A DNA stretch of 61,384 nt from Xanthobacteraceae bacterium (GTDB lineage: Bacteria; Pseudomonadota; Alphaproteobacteria; Rhizobiales; Xanthobacteraceae): the NCBI GenBank assembly GCA_031291445.1, contig JARLJA010000009.1:1-61384 (forward strand), written 5' to 3'. Made by a program: the position numbers and the translations under genes. Positions 15,418-24,911 of this stretch are shown piece by piece. Under the pieces are notes generated by a model, which saw only the letters and a list, made by a program, of their open reading frames with translations, had not been told where the DNA came from and searched no databases. How positions within the stretch are numbered: position 1 is the first letter of the stretch; each line of letters begins with the position of its first letter.

Positions 15418-16530
15418 ATGACCGCAACCACTATCCCCAAGCCGGCACACCCCGCCAAACTGAACGCCTCGCCCTCGATCGACGCCGGAACGATGAAGGC
15501 CCTGGTCTACCGGGGGCCGGGCAAGAAGGCGCTGGAAGACCATCCGAGGCCGGGCATCACGGCGCCGGGTGACGCCATCGTCAAGATCTGGAAGACGACG
15601 ATCTGCGGCACCGATCTGCACATTCTCAAGGGCGATGTCCCGACCTGCCAGCCCGGCCGCATTCTCGGCCATGAAGGCGTCGGCGTCATCGACGAGGTCG
15701 GCGCGGCCGTCACCGCCTTCAAGCCGGGAGACCGCGTGCTGATCTCCTGCATCACCGCCTGCGGCAAATGCGAATATTGCCGGCGGGGGATGTATTCCCA
15801 TTGCACCACCGGCGGCTGGATTCTCGGCAACGAGATCGACGGCACCCAGGCGGAATATGTCCGCATCCCGCACGCCGACACCAGCCTCTACCCGATTCCG
15901 CAGGGCGCCGACGAAGAGGCGCTGGTGATGCTCAGCGACATCCTGCCCACCGGCTTCGAATGCGGCGTTCTCAACGGCAAGGTCGCGCCGGGCTCGACCG
16001 TCGCCATCGTCGGCTCCGGTCCGATCGGCCTCGCCGCCCTGCTCACGGCCCAGCTCTACTCGCCTGCCGAGATCATCATGGTCGATCTCGACGACAACCG
16101 TCTGGAGGTCGCCCGCACGTTCGGAGCCACCCAGACGGTCAACAGCAAGGACGGCAAGGCGGCCGATGCGGTCATGGCGATGACCGGCAAGCGCGGCGTC
16201 GACACCGCGATCGAGGCGGTCGGCATCCCGGCCACCTTCGAACTCTGCCAGGCGATCGTCGCGCCGGGCGGCACCATCGCCAATATCGGGGTGCATGGCG
16301 CCAAGGTCGACCTCCATCTCGAGCGGCTGTGGTCGCACAATATCGCGATCACGACCCGGCTGGTCGACACGGTCACGACGGCGATGCTGCTGAAGACGGT
16401 GCAGTCGAAGAAGATCGATCCGACCCGCCTGATCACCGATCACTACGAGCTTGACCGGATTCTCGACGCCTACGAGACCTTCGGCAACGCCGCCAAGACC
16501 AAGGCGCTCAAGGTGATCATCGAGACGTAA
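15418..16530 (+). CDS. Zinc-dependent alcohol dehydrogenase family protein
   Basis: 370 residues of the medium-chain dehydrogenase/reductase family. Catalytic zinc ligands are Cys in TTICGTDLH, His-Glu in GHEGVGV, and a later residue. The structural zinc site has the CGKCEYCRRGMYSHC cysteines. The NAD(P)-binding Rossmann motif is VGSGPIGLAALL. It likely oxidises an alcohol or reduces an aldehyde with NAD(H), possibly ethanol or butanediol type. AAGGGAAC precedes ATG 15418. A FixJ-type element is 66 bases upstream, and an aldehyde dehydrogenase follows after 47 bases, giving an alcohol-to-acid pathway. The first 25 residues extend beyond the usual start and may be a flexible leader. Confidence 0.92.
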   Translation: MTATTIPKPAHPAKLNASPSIDAGTMKALVYRGPGKKALEDHPRPGITAPGDAIVKIWKTTICGTDLHILKGDVPTCQPGRILGHEGVGVIDEVGAAVTAFKPGDRVLISCITACGKCEYCRRGMYSHCTTGGWILGNEIDGTQAEYVRIPHADTSLYPIPQGADEEALVMLSDILPTGFECGVLNGKVAPGSTVAIVGSGPIGLAALLTAQLYSPAEIIMVDLDDNRLEVARTFGATQTVNSKDGKAADAVMAMTGKRGVDTAIEAVGIPATFELCQAIVAPGGTIANIGVHGAKVDLHLERLWSHNIAITTRLVDTVTTAMLLKTVQSKKIDPTRLITDHYELDRILDAYETFGNAAKTKALKVIIET

Positions 16531-16577
16531 TCCGCCATCCCCGACCGCCGCGCGACAACACGAAACGAGACCCCGCC

Positions 16578-17960
16578 ATGACCTATCAAAGCCTCAACCC
16601 GGCCACAGGCAAGCTGCTCAAGAAATACGAGGAGCTCAGCGACAAGGACCTTGAAGCGAAGCTCGCGGTCGCCGCGACCTGTTTCAAGACATGGCGGCGC
16701 AAGACCTATGCCGAGCGCGCGGTGGTCGTGGCCAAGGCGGCGGCCCTGCTGCATGATCAGGCCGAGGCCTTCGCGCATACCATGACGCTCGAAATGGGCA
16801 AGCGCATCACCGAGGCCCGCGGCGAGGTCGAGTTCAGCGCGAATATCCTCGCCTATTACGCCAAGAACGCCGAGCGCTTCCTGGCCCCCGAGGAACTTCA
16901 TCCGGCGATCGGCGAGGCGCATATGGAAAGCAGCCCAATCGGCGTGATCTTCGGCATCGAGCCGTGGAACTTCCCGTATTACCAGCTCGCGCGCGTCGCC
17001 GGGCCGCATCTGATGGCCGGCAACGTGCTGGTGGTCAAGCACGCGGGCTGCGTGCCGCAATGCGCGATCGCCTTCGAAAAGCTGTGGACCGACGCCGGCG
17101 CCCCCGCCGGTCTGTATACCAACCTGCTGATCTCGCACGATCAGGCCGAACGCGTGGTCGACGATCCGCGGATCAGGGGCGTGGCGCTGACCGGCAGCGT
17201 GGTCGCCGGGCGCAGCATCGCGGCGAGAGCCGGCCAGAACCTGAAGCCGTCATCGATGGAGCTCGGCGGCAGCGACGCCTTCATCGTGCTGGAGGACGCC
17301 GATCTCGAGCACACCATGAAATGGGCGGTGTGGGGACGGATGTACAACACCGGGCAGACCTGCTGCGCGGCGAAGCGCTTCATCGTCGTCGACCAGCTCG
17401 CCGACACCTTCCTCGACAAGTTCAAGGCCGCGCTGGGCGCGCTGAAGGCGGGCGATCCGCTGGACGAGAAGACCACGCTTGGCCCGCTGTCGACCGAGGC
17501 CGCCCTGTTGCAACTGCTGGATCAGGTCGATCATGCGGTCGCCAAGGGCGCCAAGCTGGTGATGGGCGGCAAGCGCATCGACCGTCCGGGCTCGTATATG
17601 GAGCCCACGATCCTGACCGACATCAAGCCCGGCAATCCGGCCTTCAGGGATGAATTCTTCGGCCCCGTGGCGCTGTTCTTCCGGGTCAAGGACGAGGACG
17701 AGGCCATCGCGCTCGCCAACGACTCCGACTTCGGCCTGGGCGGCTCGGTCTTCACCAGGGATATCGCGCGCGGCAAGCGCGTGGCGAGCCGCGTCGAGAC
17801 CGGCATGATGTTCATCAACAACATCTCCTGGTCGGATGCCGAACTGCCGTTCGGCGGCATCAAGAACTCCGGCTACGGTCGCGAGCTCGGCGGCATGGGC
17901 ATCCAGGAGTTCGTGAACAAGAAGCTGGTGCGCCACGCGGCGCTCGAAGCGCCGCTCTGA
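16578..17960 (+). CDS. NAD(P)-dependent aldehyde / succinate-semialdehyde dehydrogenase
   Basis: 460 residues of the ALDH superfamily, close in layout to Sad/GabD-type enzymes. The oxyanion Asn lies in GIEPWNFPYYQ, the catalytic Glu in SMELGGSDAFIV, and the catalytic Cys in NTGQTCCAAKRF. It oxidises aldehydes (succinate semialdehyde is the family guess) to acids with NAD(P)+. Being directly behind the alcohol dehydrogenase it probably consumes its product. The true substrate is not determined by the sequence. Confidence 0.9.
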   Translation: MTYQSLNPATGKLLKKYEELSDKDLEAKLAVAATCFKTWRRKTYAERAVVVAKAAALLHDQAEAFAHTMTLEMGKRITEARGEVEFSANILAYYAKNAERFLAPEELHPAIGEAHMESSPIGVIFGIEPWNFPYYQLARVAGPHLMAGNVLVVKHAGCVPQCAIAFEKLWTDAGAPAGLYTNLLISHDQAERVVDDPRIRGVALTGSVVAGRSIAARAGQNLKPSSMELGGSDAFIVLEDADLEHTMKWAVWGRMYNTGQTCCAAKRFIVVDQLADTFLDKFKAALGALKAGDPLDEKTTLGPLSTEAALLQLLDQVDHAVAKGAKLVMGGKRIDRPGSYMEPTILTDIKPGNPAFRDEFFGPVALFFRVKDEDEAIALANDSDFGLGGSVFTRDIARGKRVASRVETGMMFINNISWSDAELPFGGIKNSGYGRELGGMGIQEFVNKKLVRHAALEAPL

Positions 17961-17980
17961 CGCTCGGACGCCCTGCGATC

Positions 17981-18000
17981 GGCATCCCGGACGGGATGCC
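17981..18000 (+). terminator. Hairpin between aldehyde dehydrogenase and pntAA
   Basis: GGCATCCC / GGGATGCC stem with loop GGAC, 20 bases after the stop codon. There is no T tract, so it may only attenuate transcription or protect mRNA. Confidence 0.45.
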
Positions 18001-18087
18001 GACGGCAATGAAGGGGGGCCTTGGAAGCTCGAGCCCCTCTTCGTATCTCGATCGCGCCGCGCCCACGCTCACCAACCGGAGCCGTCC

Positions 18088-19260
18088 ATGTATGTCAATG
18101 TCGCCGTCCTGAAGGAAACCAGGCCGCACGAACGGCGCGTGGCGCTGGTGCCCTCCGTCGTTGCCAAGCTGATCAAGCTCGGGGCCAGATTGCACATGCA
18201 GACCGGCGCGGGCGATGCCGCCAGGCTGCCCGACGCGGCATTCGAGAACGTCACGTTCGTGTCCGGCCGCCGCGCCCTGATCGGCGAGGCGGATGTCGTT
18301 CTCGCCGTGCAGCCGCCCGCCCTGGAGGTGGTTCACGGCATGAAGGAAGGCGCGATCCTGATCTGCTTCATCTATGCGAACAACGAGCCGGCGCTGGTCC
18401 AGCTGCTGCTCGATCGCAAGATCACCTGCTTCGCCATGGAGCGCGTTCCGCGCATCAGCCGCGCCCAGGCGATGGATGCGCTCTCCAGCCAGGCCGCGCT
18501 CGCCGGCTATTATTCCGTGCAGCTCGGTGCGACCCATCTTGGTCGCGTCCTGCCCAAGATCACCACGGCGGCCGGCGCCATCGGACCGGCCAGGGTGCTG
18601 GTCATGGGTCTCGGCGTCGCCGGCCTCGAGGCGCTCGCCACGGCACATCGCCTGGGAGCCGTGACCGAAGGCTATGATGTCCGCCCCGAAACCCAGGAGC
18701 AGGCGAAGTCTCTCGGGGCGACGTTCGTCGAGACCGGCATCGACGCCAGGGGAAAGGGCGGCTACGCCCGGGCGCTGACGGCCGAGGAAGACGCCAAGGT
18801 TGCGGCGGTGCTGACGAAACATATCCAGCAGGCCGACCTCGTCATCACCACGGCGGCGATTCCCGGCCGCGCCTCGCCCAGGCTCATCAGCAAGGAGCAG
18901 GTCGCGGGCATGAAACCGGGCGCCGTGATCGTCGACCTGTCCGCCGAGGGCGGCGGCAATTGCGAGGCGACCAGGCCCGGCGAAACCATCCAGGTCGGCC
19001 AGGTCACCATCGTCGCGCCGCTCGACGTTCCCTCGCTGCTCGGCCAGGACGCGAGCGAGCTCTATGCCAAGAACCAGTACAACCTGCTGCTTCTGATGAT
19101 GAAGGACAATGTCGTCGCGATCGACTGGAGCGACGAGATCCTCGCCCAGACCGCGCTGACCCATGCGGGCAAGCTCAAAAACCCGGCCGCCAGGACGAGT
19201 GCCGGCCCCGGCGACGGCACCGACACGCCATCAGCCGACCCTGCCGCGAAAGTGGCCTGA
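18088..19260 (+). CDS. pntAA: NAD(P) transhydrogenase subunit alpha, part 1 (domain I)
   Basis: 390 residues. It binds NAD(H) and takes part in hydride transfer between NAD(H) and NADP(H) coupled to the proton gradient. Visible features are the start VAVLKETRPHERRVALVP and the Rossmann region VLVMGLGVAGLEALATAHRL. RPETQEQAKSLGATFVE and DLSAEGGGNCE follow as in AlaDH/PntA proteins. The split alphaproteobacterial arrangement (PntAA, PntAB, PntB) is intact here. The Ala/Pro-rich C-terminal tail is longer than needed and probably flexible. CGGAG precedes the ATG. Confidence 0.95.
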   Translation: MYVNVAVLKETRPHERRVALVPSVVAKLIKLGARLHMQTGAGDAARLPDAAFENVTFVSGRRALIGEADVVLAVQPPALEVVHGMKEGAILICFIYANNEPALVQLLLDRKITCFAMERVPRISRAQAMDALSSQAALAGYYSVQLGATHLGRVLPKITTAAGAIGPARVLVMGLGVAGLEALATAHRLGAVTEGYDVRPETQEQAKSLGATFVETGIDARGKGGYARALTAEEDAKVAAVLTKHIQQADLVITTAAIPGRASPRLISKEQVAGMKPGAVIVDLSAEGGGNCEATRPGETIQVGQVTIVAPLDVPSLLGQDASELYAKNQYNLLLLMMKDNVVAIDWSDEILAQTALTHAGKLKNPAARTSAGPGDGTDTPSADPAAKVA

Positions 19261-19279
19261 CCGGAAAAGGGATATCGCC

Positions 19280-19633
19280 GTGCAGTTTGCAATTTCCATC
19301 GACGGCTTCGTCGCCATTTACATCTTCATGCTTGCCGGCTTCGCCGGCTGGGTGATCATCGGCCACGTTCCGGCCATCCTCCATACTCCGCTGATGTCGG
19401 GATCGAACTTCGTCCACGGCATCGTCGTGGTCGGCGGCATCTTCGCGCTGCTGAACGCATCGACCGTGCTGGAACAGGCGATCGGATTCTTCGCCGTCCT
19501 GCTCGGCGCCGGCAACGCGGCCGGCGGCTTTGCCGTCACCGACCGCATGCTCGCCATGTTCCAGCCGAGCGGCCCCAAGCCGGCCCATGCCAGACACGGT
19601 CGCCGCAAGACCAGTCACCCGAAGAAGGCGTGA
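19280..19633 (+). CDS. pntAB: NAD(P) transhydrogenase subunit alpha, part 2 (membrane)
   Basis: 117 residues from GTG 19280 with AAGGG upstream. It has about three membrane helices (FVAIYIFMLAGFAGWVIIG, FVHGIVVVGGIFALL, AIGFFAVLLGAGNAAGG) and a basic tail. This is the short membrane component of the proton channel, standing between domain I and PntB. It lies 19 bases after pntAA and 9 bases before pntB. Confidence 0.95.
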   Translation: MQFAISIDGFVAIYIFMLAGFAGWVIIGHVPAILHTPLMSGSNFVHGIVVVGGIFALLNASTVLEQAIGFFAVLLGAGNAAGGFAVTDRMLAMFQPSGPKPAHARHGRRKTSHPKKA

Positions 19634-19642
19634 GGAGCCGAC

Positions 19643-21094
19643 ATGCCGACGATCATTCCCCAGCTCACCATCGGCGCCGTCGATCTCGGCGCCGCGTTCC
19701 TGTTCATGTATGGCCTCAAGCGCATGTCCTCGCCCGTGACCGCGCCGTCGGGGATCATGGTCGCGGGGGTCGGCATGGCGGTCGCCGTGCTCGCGAGCTT
19801 CCTCTACGCCTTCGACGTCGGCGCGGCCGCCCGCCCGCATCTGATGGTCAACCTCGGCCTCGCCGTCCTGGCGCTCGCCCTCGGCGGCGGCGTGGCATGG
19901 TGGAGCGGCAGGAAGGTCGCCATGACCGCGATGCCCCAGATGGTGGCTATCTACAACGGCATGGGCGGCGGCGCCGCCGCTGCGATCGCCGCCGTCGAGC
20001 TGTTCGGCGACAAGCCCGACGGCGTCACCCAGCTCACCGTCACCCTGATCGGCGCGCTGATCGGCGCGGTGTCGCTGTCGGGCTCGCTGGTCGCCTGGGC
20101 CAAGCTCGACGGGGTGATCAAAGGGCCGCTGCGCGTCCGCGGCCAGCAGGTCTTCAACGCGCTGGTCATGGCGGCGACGCTCGCCGTCGGCGGCTACATC
20201 GTCGCCGCGACCCACGGCGTCGTCGCCTCGCCGCTGGCGACGCCCGACCTGATCTGGCTGTTCCTCGGCTGCGCGCTGGCCTTCGGGGTACTGATGACGC
20301 TGCCGATCGGCGGCGCGGACATGCCGGTGGTGATCTCGATCTACAATGCGTTCACGGGTCTCGCCGTCGGTCTCGAAGGGTTCGTGCTGCAGAACCCGGC
20401 GCTGATGATCGCCGGCATGGTGGTCGGCGCGGCCGGCACGCTGCTGACGCTGCTGATGGCGAAGGCCATGAACCGCTCGGTCGGCAACATCCTGTTCACC
20501 AATTTCGGCGTCGCCCCCAGACACGTGCAGGGCGACATCAAGGGCAGCCTCAAGCCGGTCGAGGCCTCCGACGCCGGGATCTTCATGCGCTACGCCGCCT
20601 CGGTCATCATCGTGCCGGGCTACGGCCTCGCCGTCGCCCAGGGGCAGCAGAAGCTCTACGAATTCGTGAAGCTGCTGCAGGCGGCGGGGGTGTCGGTGAA
20701 ATTCGCCGTGCATCCGGTCGCCGGCCGGATGCCGGGCCAGATGGACGTGCTGCTGGCCGAAGCCGGCGTTCCCTACGACATGATCTTCCAGCTCGAGGAC
20801 ATCAACGACGAGTTCGCCACGACCGACGTCGCCCTCGTCATCGGCGCCAACGATGTGGTCAATCCCGCGGCCCGCACCGACAAGTCCTCGCCGATCTTCG
20901 GCATGCCGATCCTCAACGCCGACAAGGCGAAGAAGGTCTACGTCGTCAAGCGCGGCGAGGGCAAAGGTTACGCCGGCATCGTCAACGCGCTGTTCTACGG
21001 CGACAACTGCGACATGGTCTATGGCGACGCCGCGGCGGTGCTGACGAAAATGATCGAGGCGGTGCGCGCCCTGGGAAGCAAAGCCGCGGCGTGA
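19643..21094 (+). CDS. pntB: NAD(P) transhydrogenase subunit beta
   Basis: 483 residues. The N-terminal half has eight or nine membrane helices forming the proton path. The C-terminal domain III binds NADP(H): VIVPGYGLAVAQGQQ, HPVAGRMPGQMDVLLAEAG, DVALVIGANDVVNPAA and FYGDNC are all family signatures. It makes NADPH from NADH at the expense of the proton gradient, or the reverse. Nine bases after pntAB, so translationally close. Confidence 0.97.
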   Translation: MPTIIPQLTIGAVDLGAAFLFMYGLKRMSSPVTAPSGIMVAGVGMAVAVLASFLYAFDVGAAARPHLMVNLGLAVLALALGGGVAWWSGRKVAMTAMPQMVAIYNGMGGGAAAAIAAVELFGDKPDGVTQLTVTLIGALIGAVSLSGSLVAWAKLDGVIKGPLRVRGQQVFNALVMAATLAVGGYIVAATHGVVASPLATPDLIWLFLGCALAFGVLMTLPIGGADMPVVISIYNAFTGLAVGLEGFVLQNPALMIAGMVVGAAGTLLTLLMAKAMNRSVGNILFTNFGVAPRHVQGDIKGSLKPVEASDAGIFMRYAASVIIVPGYGLAVAQGQQKLYEFVKLLQAAGVSVKFAVHPVAGRMPGQMDVLLAEAGVPYDMIFQLEDINDEFATTDVALVIGANDVVNPAARTDKSSPIFGMPILNADKAKKVYVVKRGEGKGYAGIVNALFYGDNCDMVYGDAAAVLTKMIEAVRALGSKAAA

Positions 21095-21148
21095 GCCGTT
21101 GGCCATGAAGAGCACGGCCGGCGACGTCCCGCGGTTACGGAGAACACC

Positions 21149-22132
21149 ATGCACGCGATGGTCCTCGGCAAGATCGGAACTGCGCTGGAATGGACCGAAC
21201 TGCCCGACCGGCTTCCCGGACCGGGCGAAATTCGGGTGAAGGTCGCGGCCTGCGGCGTCTGTCGCACCGACCTGCATGTGGTCGACGGCGAACTGCCGGA
21301 TCCCGTGCTGCCCATCATCCCCGGCCACGAGATCGTGGGCCGGATCGATGCGATCGGCGCCGGCGTCGAAGGCCTGCGGGTCGGCGACCGGGTCGGCATT
21401 CCCTGGCTCGGCCACACCTGCGGCGCCTGCCCCTATTGCCTGGAACACCGCGAGAATCTTTGCGATCGTCCGCTGTTCACCGGCTTCACGCGCGACGGCG
21501 GCTTCGCCACCGCGACGATCGCGGACGCCCGCTTCGCGTTTCCGCTCGGGGAGCAGGGCGACGACGTGGCGCTCGCTCCCCTGCTCTGCGCCGGCCTGAT
21601 CGGCTGGCGCGCGCTGGCAATCGCCGGCGACGGCAAGCGGCTGGGCCTGTACGGCTTCGGCGCCGCGGCCCATATCCTGGCGCAGGTCGCCGTGTGGCAG
21701 GGGCGATCGGTGTTCGCGTTCACCCGGCCCGGCGATGTCGCCACCCAGGGCTTCGCCCGCAGCCTCGGAGCCACATGGGCCGGCGGCTCCGACGAGATGC
21801 CGCCCGAGCCGCTCGATGCCGCGATCATTTTCGCGACCGTCGGCGATCTCGTGCCCCTGGCGCTGAAGGCGGTTCGCAAGGGCGGCCGGGTGGTCTGCGC
21901 CGGGATTCACATGTCCGATATTCCGGGCTTCCCGTACGCGCTGTTGTGGGAGGAACGGCAGCTACTGTCCGTCGCCAACCTCACGCGGCAGGACGGCATC
22001 GACTTCCTGCGCCGCGCTCCCGGGATCGGCATCGTCACCAGGACCACGCGATACCCGCTCGCGCAGGCCAACCAGGCCCTCGCCGATCTCCGCGCCGGCC
22101 GGTTCGAAGGCGCAGCGGTTCTCGTTCCGTGA
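21149..22132 (+). CDS. Zinc-dependent alcohol dehydrogenase family protein (AdhP-like)
   Basis: 327 residues of the MDR superfamily. Zinc ligands are in CGVCRTDLH and GHEIVGR; the structural Cys set is in CGACPYCLEHRENLC. The cofactor loop LYGFGAAAHILAQVA replaces the usual GxGxxG with G-F-G-A-A-A. This protein is shorter than the enzyme at 15418 and not closely alike, so it is a separate activity. CGGAG precedes the ATG. It sits between pntB (54 bases) and the P-type ATPase (115 bases), suggesting one redox operon. Confidence 0.9.
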   Translation: MHAMVLGKIGTALEWTELPDRLPGPGEIRVKVAACGVCRTDLHVVDGELPDPVLPIIPGHEIVGRIDAIGAGVEGLRVGDRVGIPWLGHTCGACPYCLEHRENLCDRPLFTGFTRDGGFATATIADARFAFPLGEQGDDVALAPLLCAGLIGWRALAIAGDGKRLGLYGFGAAAHILAQVAVWQGRSVFAFTRPGDVATQGFARSLGATWAGGSDEMPPEPLDAAIIFATVGDLVPLALKAVRKGGRVVCAGIHMSDIPGFPYALLWEERQLLSVANLTRQDGIDFLRRAPGIGIVTRTTRYPLAQANQALADLRAGRFEGAAVLVP

Positions 22133-22247
22133 GGGGCCTCGTCGCGCCAGGCCGGTCCGCCGGACAGCCGCCGTCAGACGCCCCGCTGCGCTGCCAATTT
22201 CGCCACGATCCATGCGCTGTTTTGGCAAAACGAGAAGGAACGCCGGG

Positions 22248-24794
22248 ATGAAACCCGAAATCCGTCAACCTGAGGCTCCCGGAGCCGGGCCAGGACCGAA
22301 ACCCGATGCGAAAGACGAGTTGAAGTCTCTGCCTCTCGCGGAGGTCAAGAAAAGACTGGGGTCGTCGCCGGATGGCCTCACGCAAGCGGAGGCGCAGAAA
22401 CGGCTCACCCGATATGGGCCGAACGAGATCGAAGAACAGAAGACCAACGAGTTCCTGAAGTTTCTCAGCTATTTCTGGGGTCCGATCCCGTGGATGATCG
22501 AAGCGGCCGTGATCCTGTCGGCGGTGGCCCGGCATTGGCCGGACTTCGGCATCATCCTTCTCCTGCTTCTGGCCAACGCAGCGGTTGGATTCTGGGAGGA
22601 ACACCAGGCCGGCAACGCCATCGCCGCCCTCAAGGCCACGCTGGCGATCAAGGCCAGGGTGAAACGCGATGGCAAATGGGTCACTCCGTCGGCGCGTGAA
22701 TTGGTGCCGGGCGACGTCATCCGCATGCGCATGGGCGACATTGTCCCCGCGGATGCGCGCCTGCTGGAAGGCGACCCGGTGGAAGTGGACCAGTCCGCAT
22801 TGACCGGAGAGTCGCTGCCCGCCACGCGCAAGTCCGGCGACGCGGTATTTTCCGGTTCGATCATTCGCCAGGGCGAGATCGCCGCGCTGGTCTACGCCAC
22901 GGGCGCCAACACCTATTTCGGCAAGACGGCTGAACTGGTGCAAGGAGCGCAATCCGTCAGCCATTTCCAACGTGCGGTGCTCAAGATCGGAAATTACCTG
23001 ATCATCCTCGCGGTGATTCTGGTCGCGACGATCATCGCCTTCGCCATCGGTCGCGGCGACCCGATCCTCACCACGTTGCAGGTCGCCCTGGTCTTGACCG
23101 TGGCCGCAATTCCCGTGGCAATGCCGACGGTCCTGTCGGTCACCATGGCGGTCGGCGCCCGTCTGCTGGCAAAAAAGCAGGCGATCGTGACTCGGCTGGT
23201 GGCGATCGAGGAATTGGCCGGCGTGGACGTGCTGTGCGCGGACAAGACCGGCACCCTGACCCAGAACAAGCTGACCTTGGGCGACCCGTTCGGCGTCAAC
23301 GACGTCACCGCCGAGCAGGTCATCCTCAACGCCGCGCTGGCGTCGCGCGCGGACAATAACGACACCATCGATCTGGCCGTTCTGGGAGGCTTGAAGAACG
23401 ATCAGGCCTTGAAGGGCTACGAGGTGGGTCATTTTCAGCCATTCGACCCGGTCCACAAGCGCACCGAAGCGACCGTCACCGGCAAGGACGGAAAGACGTT
23501 CAAGGTCACGAAGGGCGCGCCCCAGGTGATCCTGGCGTTGTCGACCAATGCCGGAGAGGTGAAGTCAGCCGTCGACAAGGCGGTCAACGAATTCGCGGCA
23601 CGCGGCTTTCGTGCGTTGGGAGTGGCGCGGGCCGACGCGGACGATCAGTGGCAGTTTCTCGGCGTGCTGCCCCTGTTCGATCCGCCACGCGACGACGCCA
23701 AGGCAACCATCGCCACCGCGCGGCAGATGGGCGTCAAGGTCGAGATGGTGACCGGCGACGCACAGGCCATCGCCCGGGAAACCGCCAAGACCTTGGGGAT
23801 GGGCGCCAACATCCTCGACGCCAGCGGGTTCGCCGACGCGAAGCATCAGGAAACGGCGCAGCTGGTGGACTCCATCGAGAACGCCGACGGCTTCGCCCAG
23901 GTCTTCCCCGAACACAAGTTCCATATCGTGGACGTCCTGCAGAAACGCGGCCATATCGTCGGCATGACGGGCGACGGCGTGAACGACGCCCCCGCGCTGA
24001 AGAAAGCCGATTGCGGCATCGCGGTCTCGAGCGCCACGGATGCGGCGCGTGCGGCGGCGGCCATCGTCCTGATGACGCATGGTTTGTCGGTGATCATCGA
24101 GGGGATCAAGGAGAGTCGCCGCATCTTCCAGCGGATGAACAGCTACGCGATCTACCGCATCGCCGAGACGTTGCGCGTCTTGCTGTTCATGACGCTCGCG
24201 ATCCTGGTCTTCAACTTTTACCCGTTGACCGCGGTCATGATCGTGATGCTGGCGCTGCTCAACGACGGCGCCATCCTGTCCATCGCCTATGACAACGTTC
24301 ACTACAAGGATCGGCCCGAGTCCTGGAACATGCGCCTGGTGTTGGGCGTCGCGACCGTGCTCGGCGTCATCGGCGTCGCCTCGGCGTTTGGTCTGTTCTA
24401 TCTCGGCGAGCGCGTCTTTCACCTCGACCGCGCGCATATCCAGACGCTGATGTACCTCAAGCTGTCGGTTGCGGGGCATCTGACGATCTTCCTCACCCGC
24501 ACACGCGGCCCGTTCTGGTCGATACGCCCTGCGCGGATCCTTTGGATAGCGGTGCTCGGAACGCAGGCGGTGGCGACGCTGATTGCGGTCTACGGAGTGT
24601 TCATGACGCCCCTCGGCTGGAGCTGGGCGTTGTTCGTCTGGGCCTATGCCCTGGCCTGGTTCATTCTGAACGACCGGGTGAAACTGCTCGCCTATCGGAT
24701 CCTGGATCCCGCCAAGGCAGAGCCTGGGCGCGATGACGAAATACCCCGGCGCGACGCGGCGAAGGGAAGCGCTAGCGATCCGAAGACGACCTGA
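22248..24794 (+). CDS. Plasma-membrane-type proton-pumping P-type ATPase (P3A)
   Basis: 848 residues. TGES is in the actuator domain. The phosphorylation motif DKTGTLTQN has its Asp at about residue 332. KGAPQVILAL is in the nucleotide domain and MTGDGVNDAPALKKADCGIAV is the hinge motif. The order and lack of metal-binding Cys-Pro-Cys fit P3A proton ATPases related to plant and fungal H+ pumps. It would extrude protons with ATP, useful for pH balance when respiration stops. ATG 22248 has GAAGGAA upstream. A second, shorter ATPase of the same class lies at 26744-29122. Confidence 0.92.
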   Translation: MKPEIRQPEAPGAGPGPKPDAKDELKSLPLAEVKKRLGSSPDGLTQAEAQKRLTRYGPNEIEEQKTNEFLKFLSYFWGPIPWMIEAAVILSAVARHWPDFGIILLLLLANAAVGFWEEHQAGNAIAALKATLAIKARVKRDGKWVTPSARELVPGDVIRMRMGDIVPADARLLEGDPVEVDQSALTGESLPATRKSGDAVFSGSIIRQGEIAALVYATGANTYFGKTAELVQGAQSVSHFQRAVLKIGNYLIILAVILVATIIAFAIGRGDPILTTLQVALVLTVAAIPVAMPTVLSVTMAVGARLLAKKQAIVTRLVAIEELAGVDVLCADKTGTLTQNKLTLGDPFGVNDVTAEQVILNAALASRADNNDTIDLAVLGGLKNDQALKGYEVGHFQPFDPVHKRTEATVTGKDGKTFKVTKGAPQVILALSTNAGEVKSAVDKAVNEFAARGFRALGVARADADDQWQFLGVLPLFDPPRDDAKATIATARQMGVKVEMVTGDAQAIARETAKTLGMGANILDASGFADAKHQETAQLVDSIENADGFAQVFPEHKFHIVDVLQKRGHIVGMTGDGVNDAPALKKADCGIAVSSATDAARAAAAIVLMTHGLSVIIEGIKESRRIFQRMNSYAIYRIAETLRVLLFMTLAILVFNFYPLTAVMIVMLALLNDGAILSIAYDNVHYKDRPESWNMRLVLGVATVLGVIGVASAFGLFYLGERVFHLDRAHIQTLMYLKLSVAGHLTIFLTRTRGPFWSIRPARILWIAVLGTQAVATLIAVYGVFMTPLGWSWALFVWAYALAWFILNDRVKLLAYRILDPAKAEPGRDDEIPRRDAAKGSASDPKTT

Positions 24795-24911
24795 GAAGCG
24801 AGATCCTCCTCACCCATTGTACGATCCCGGTTCTCGTCCAACGGCAATGATGCGCCGGGGTGGTCCGCCGCACACCGAGCTACGACCGTATCGGTCGGAC
24901 CGGTGCGCCCG

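Noticed and set aside
19175-21910. Long minus-strand open frame of 911 codons across the transhydrogenase genes
   Set aside because: Antisense to pntAB, pntB and the second ADH, which match known families. Composition rich in Asp, His, Arg and Gly is that of a GC-rich shadow frame.
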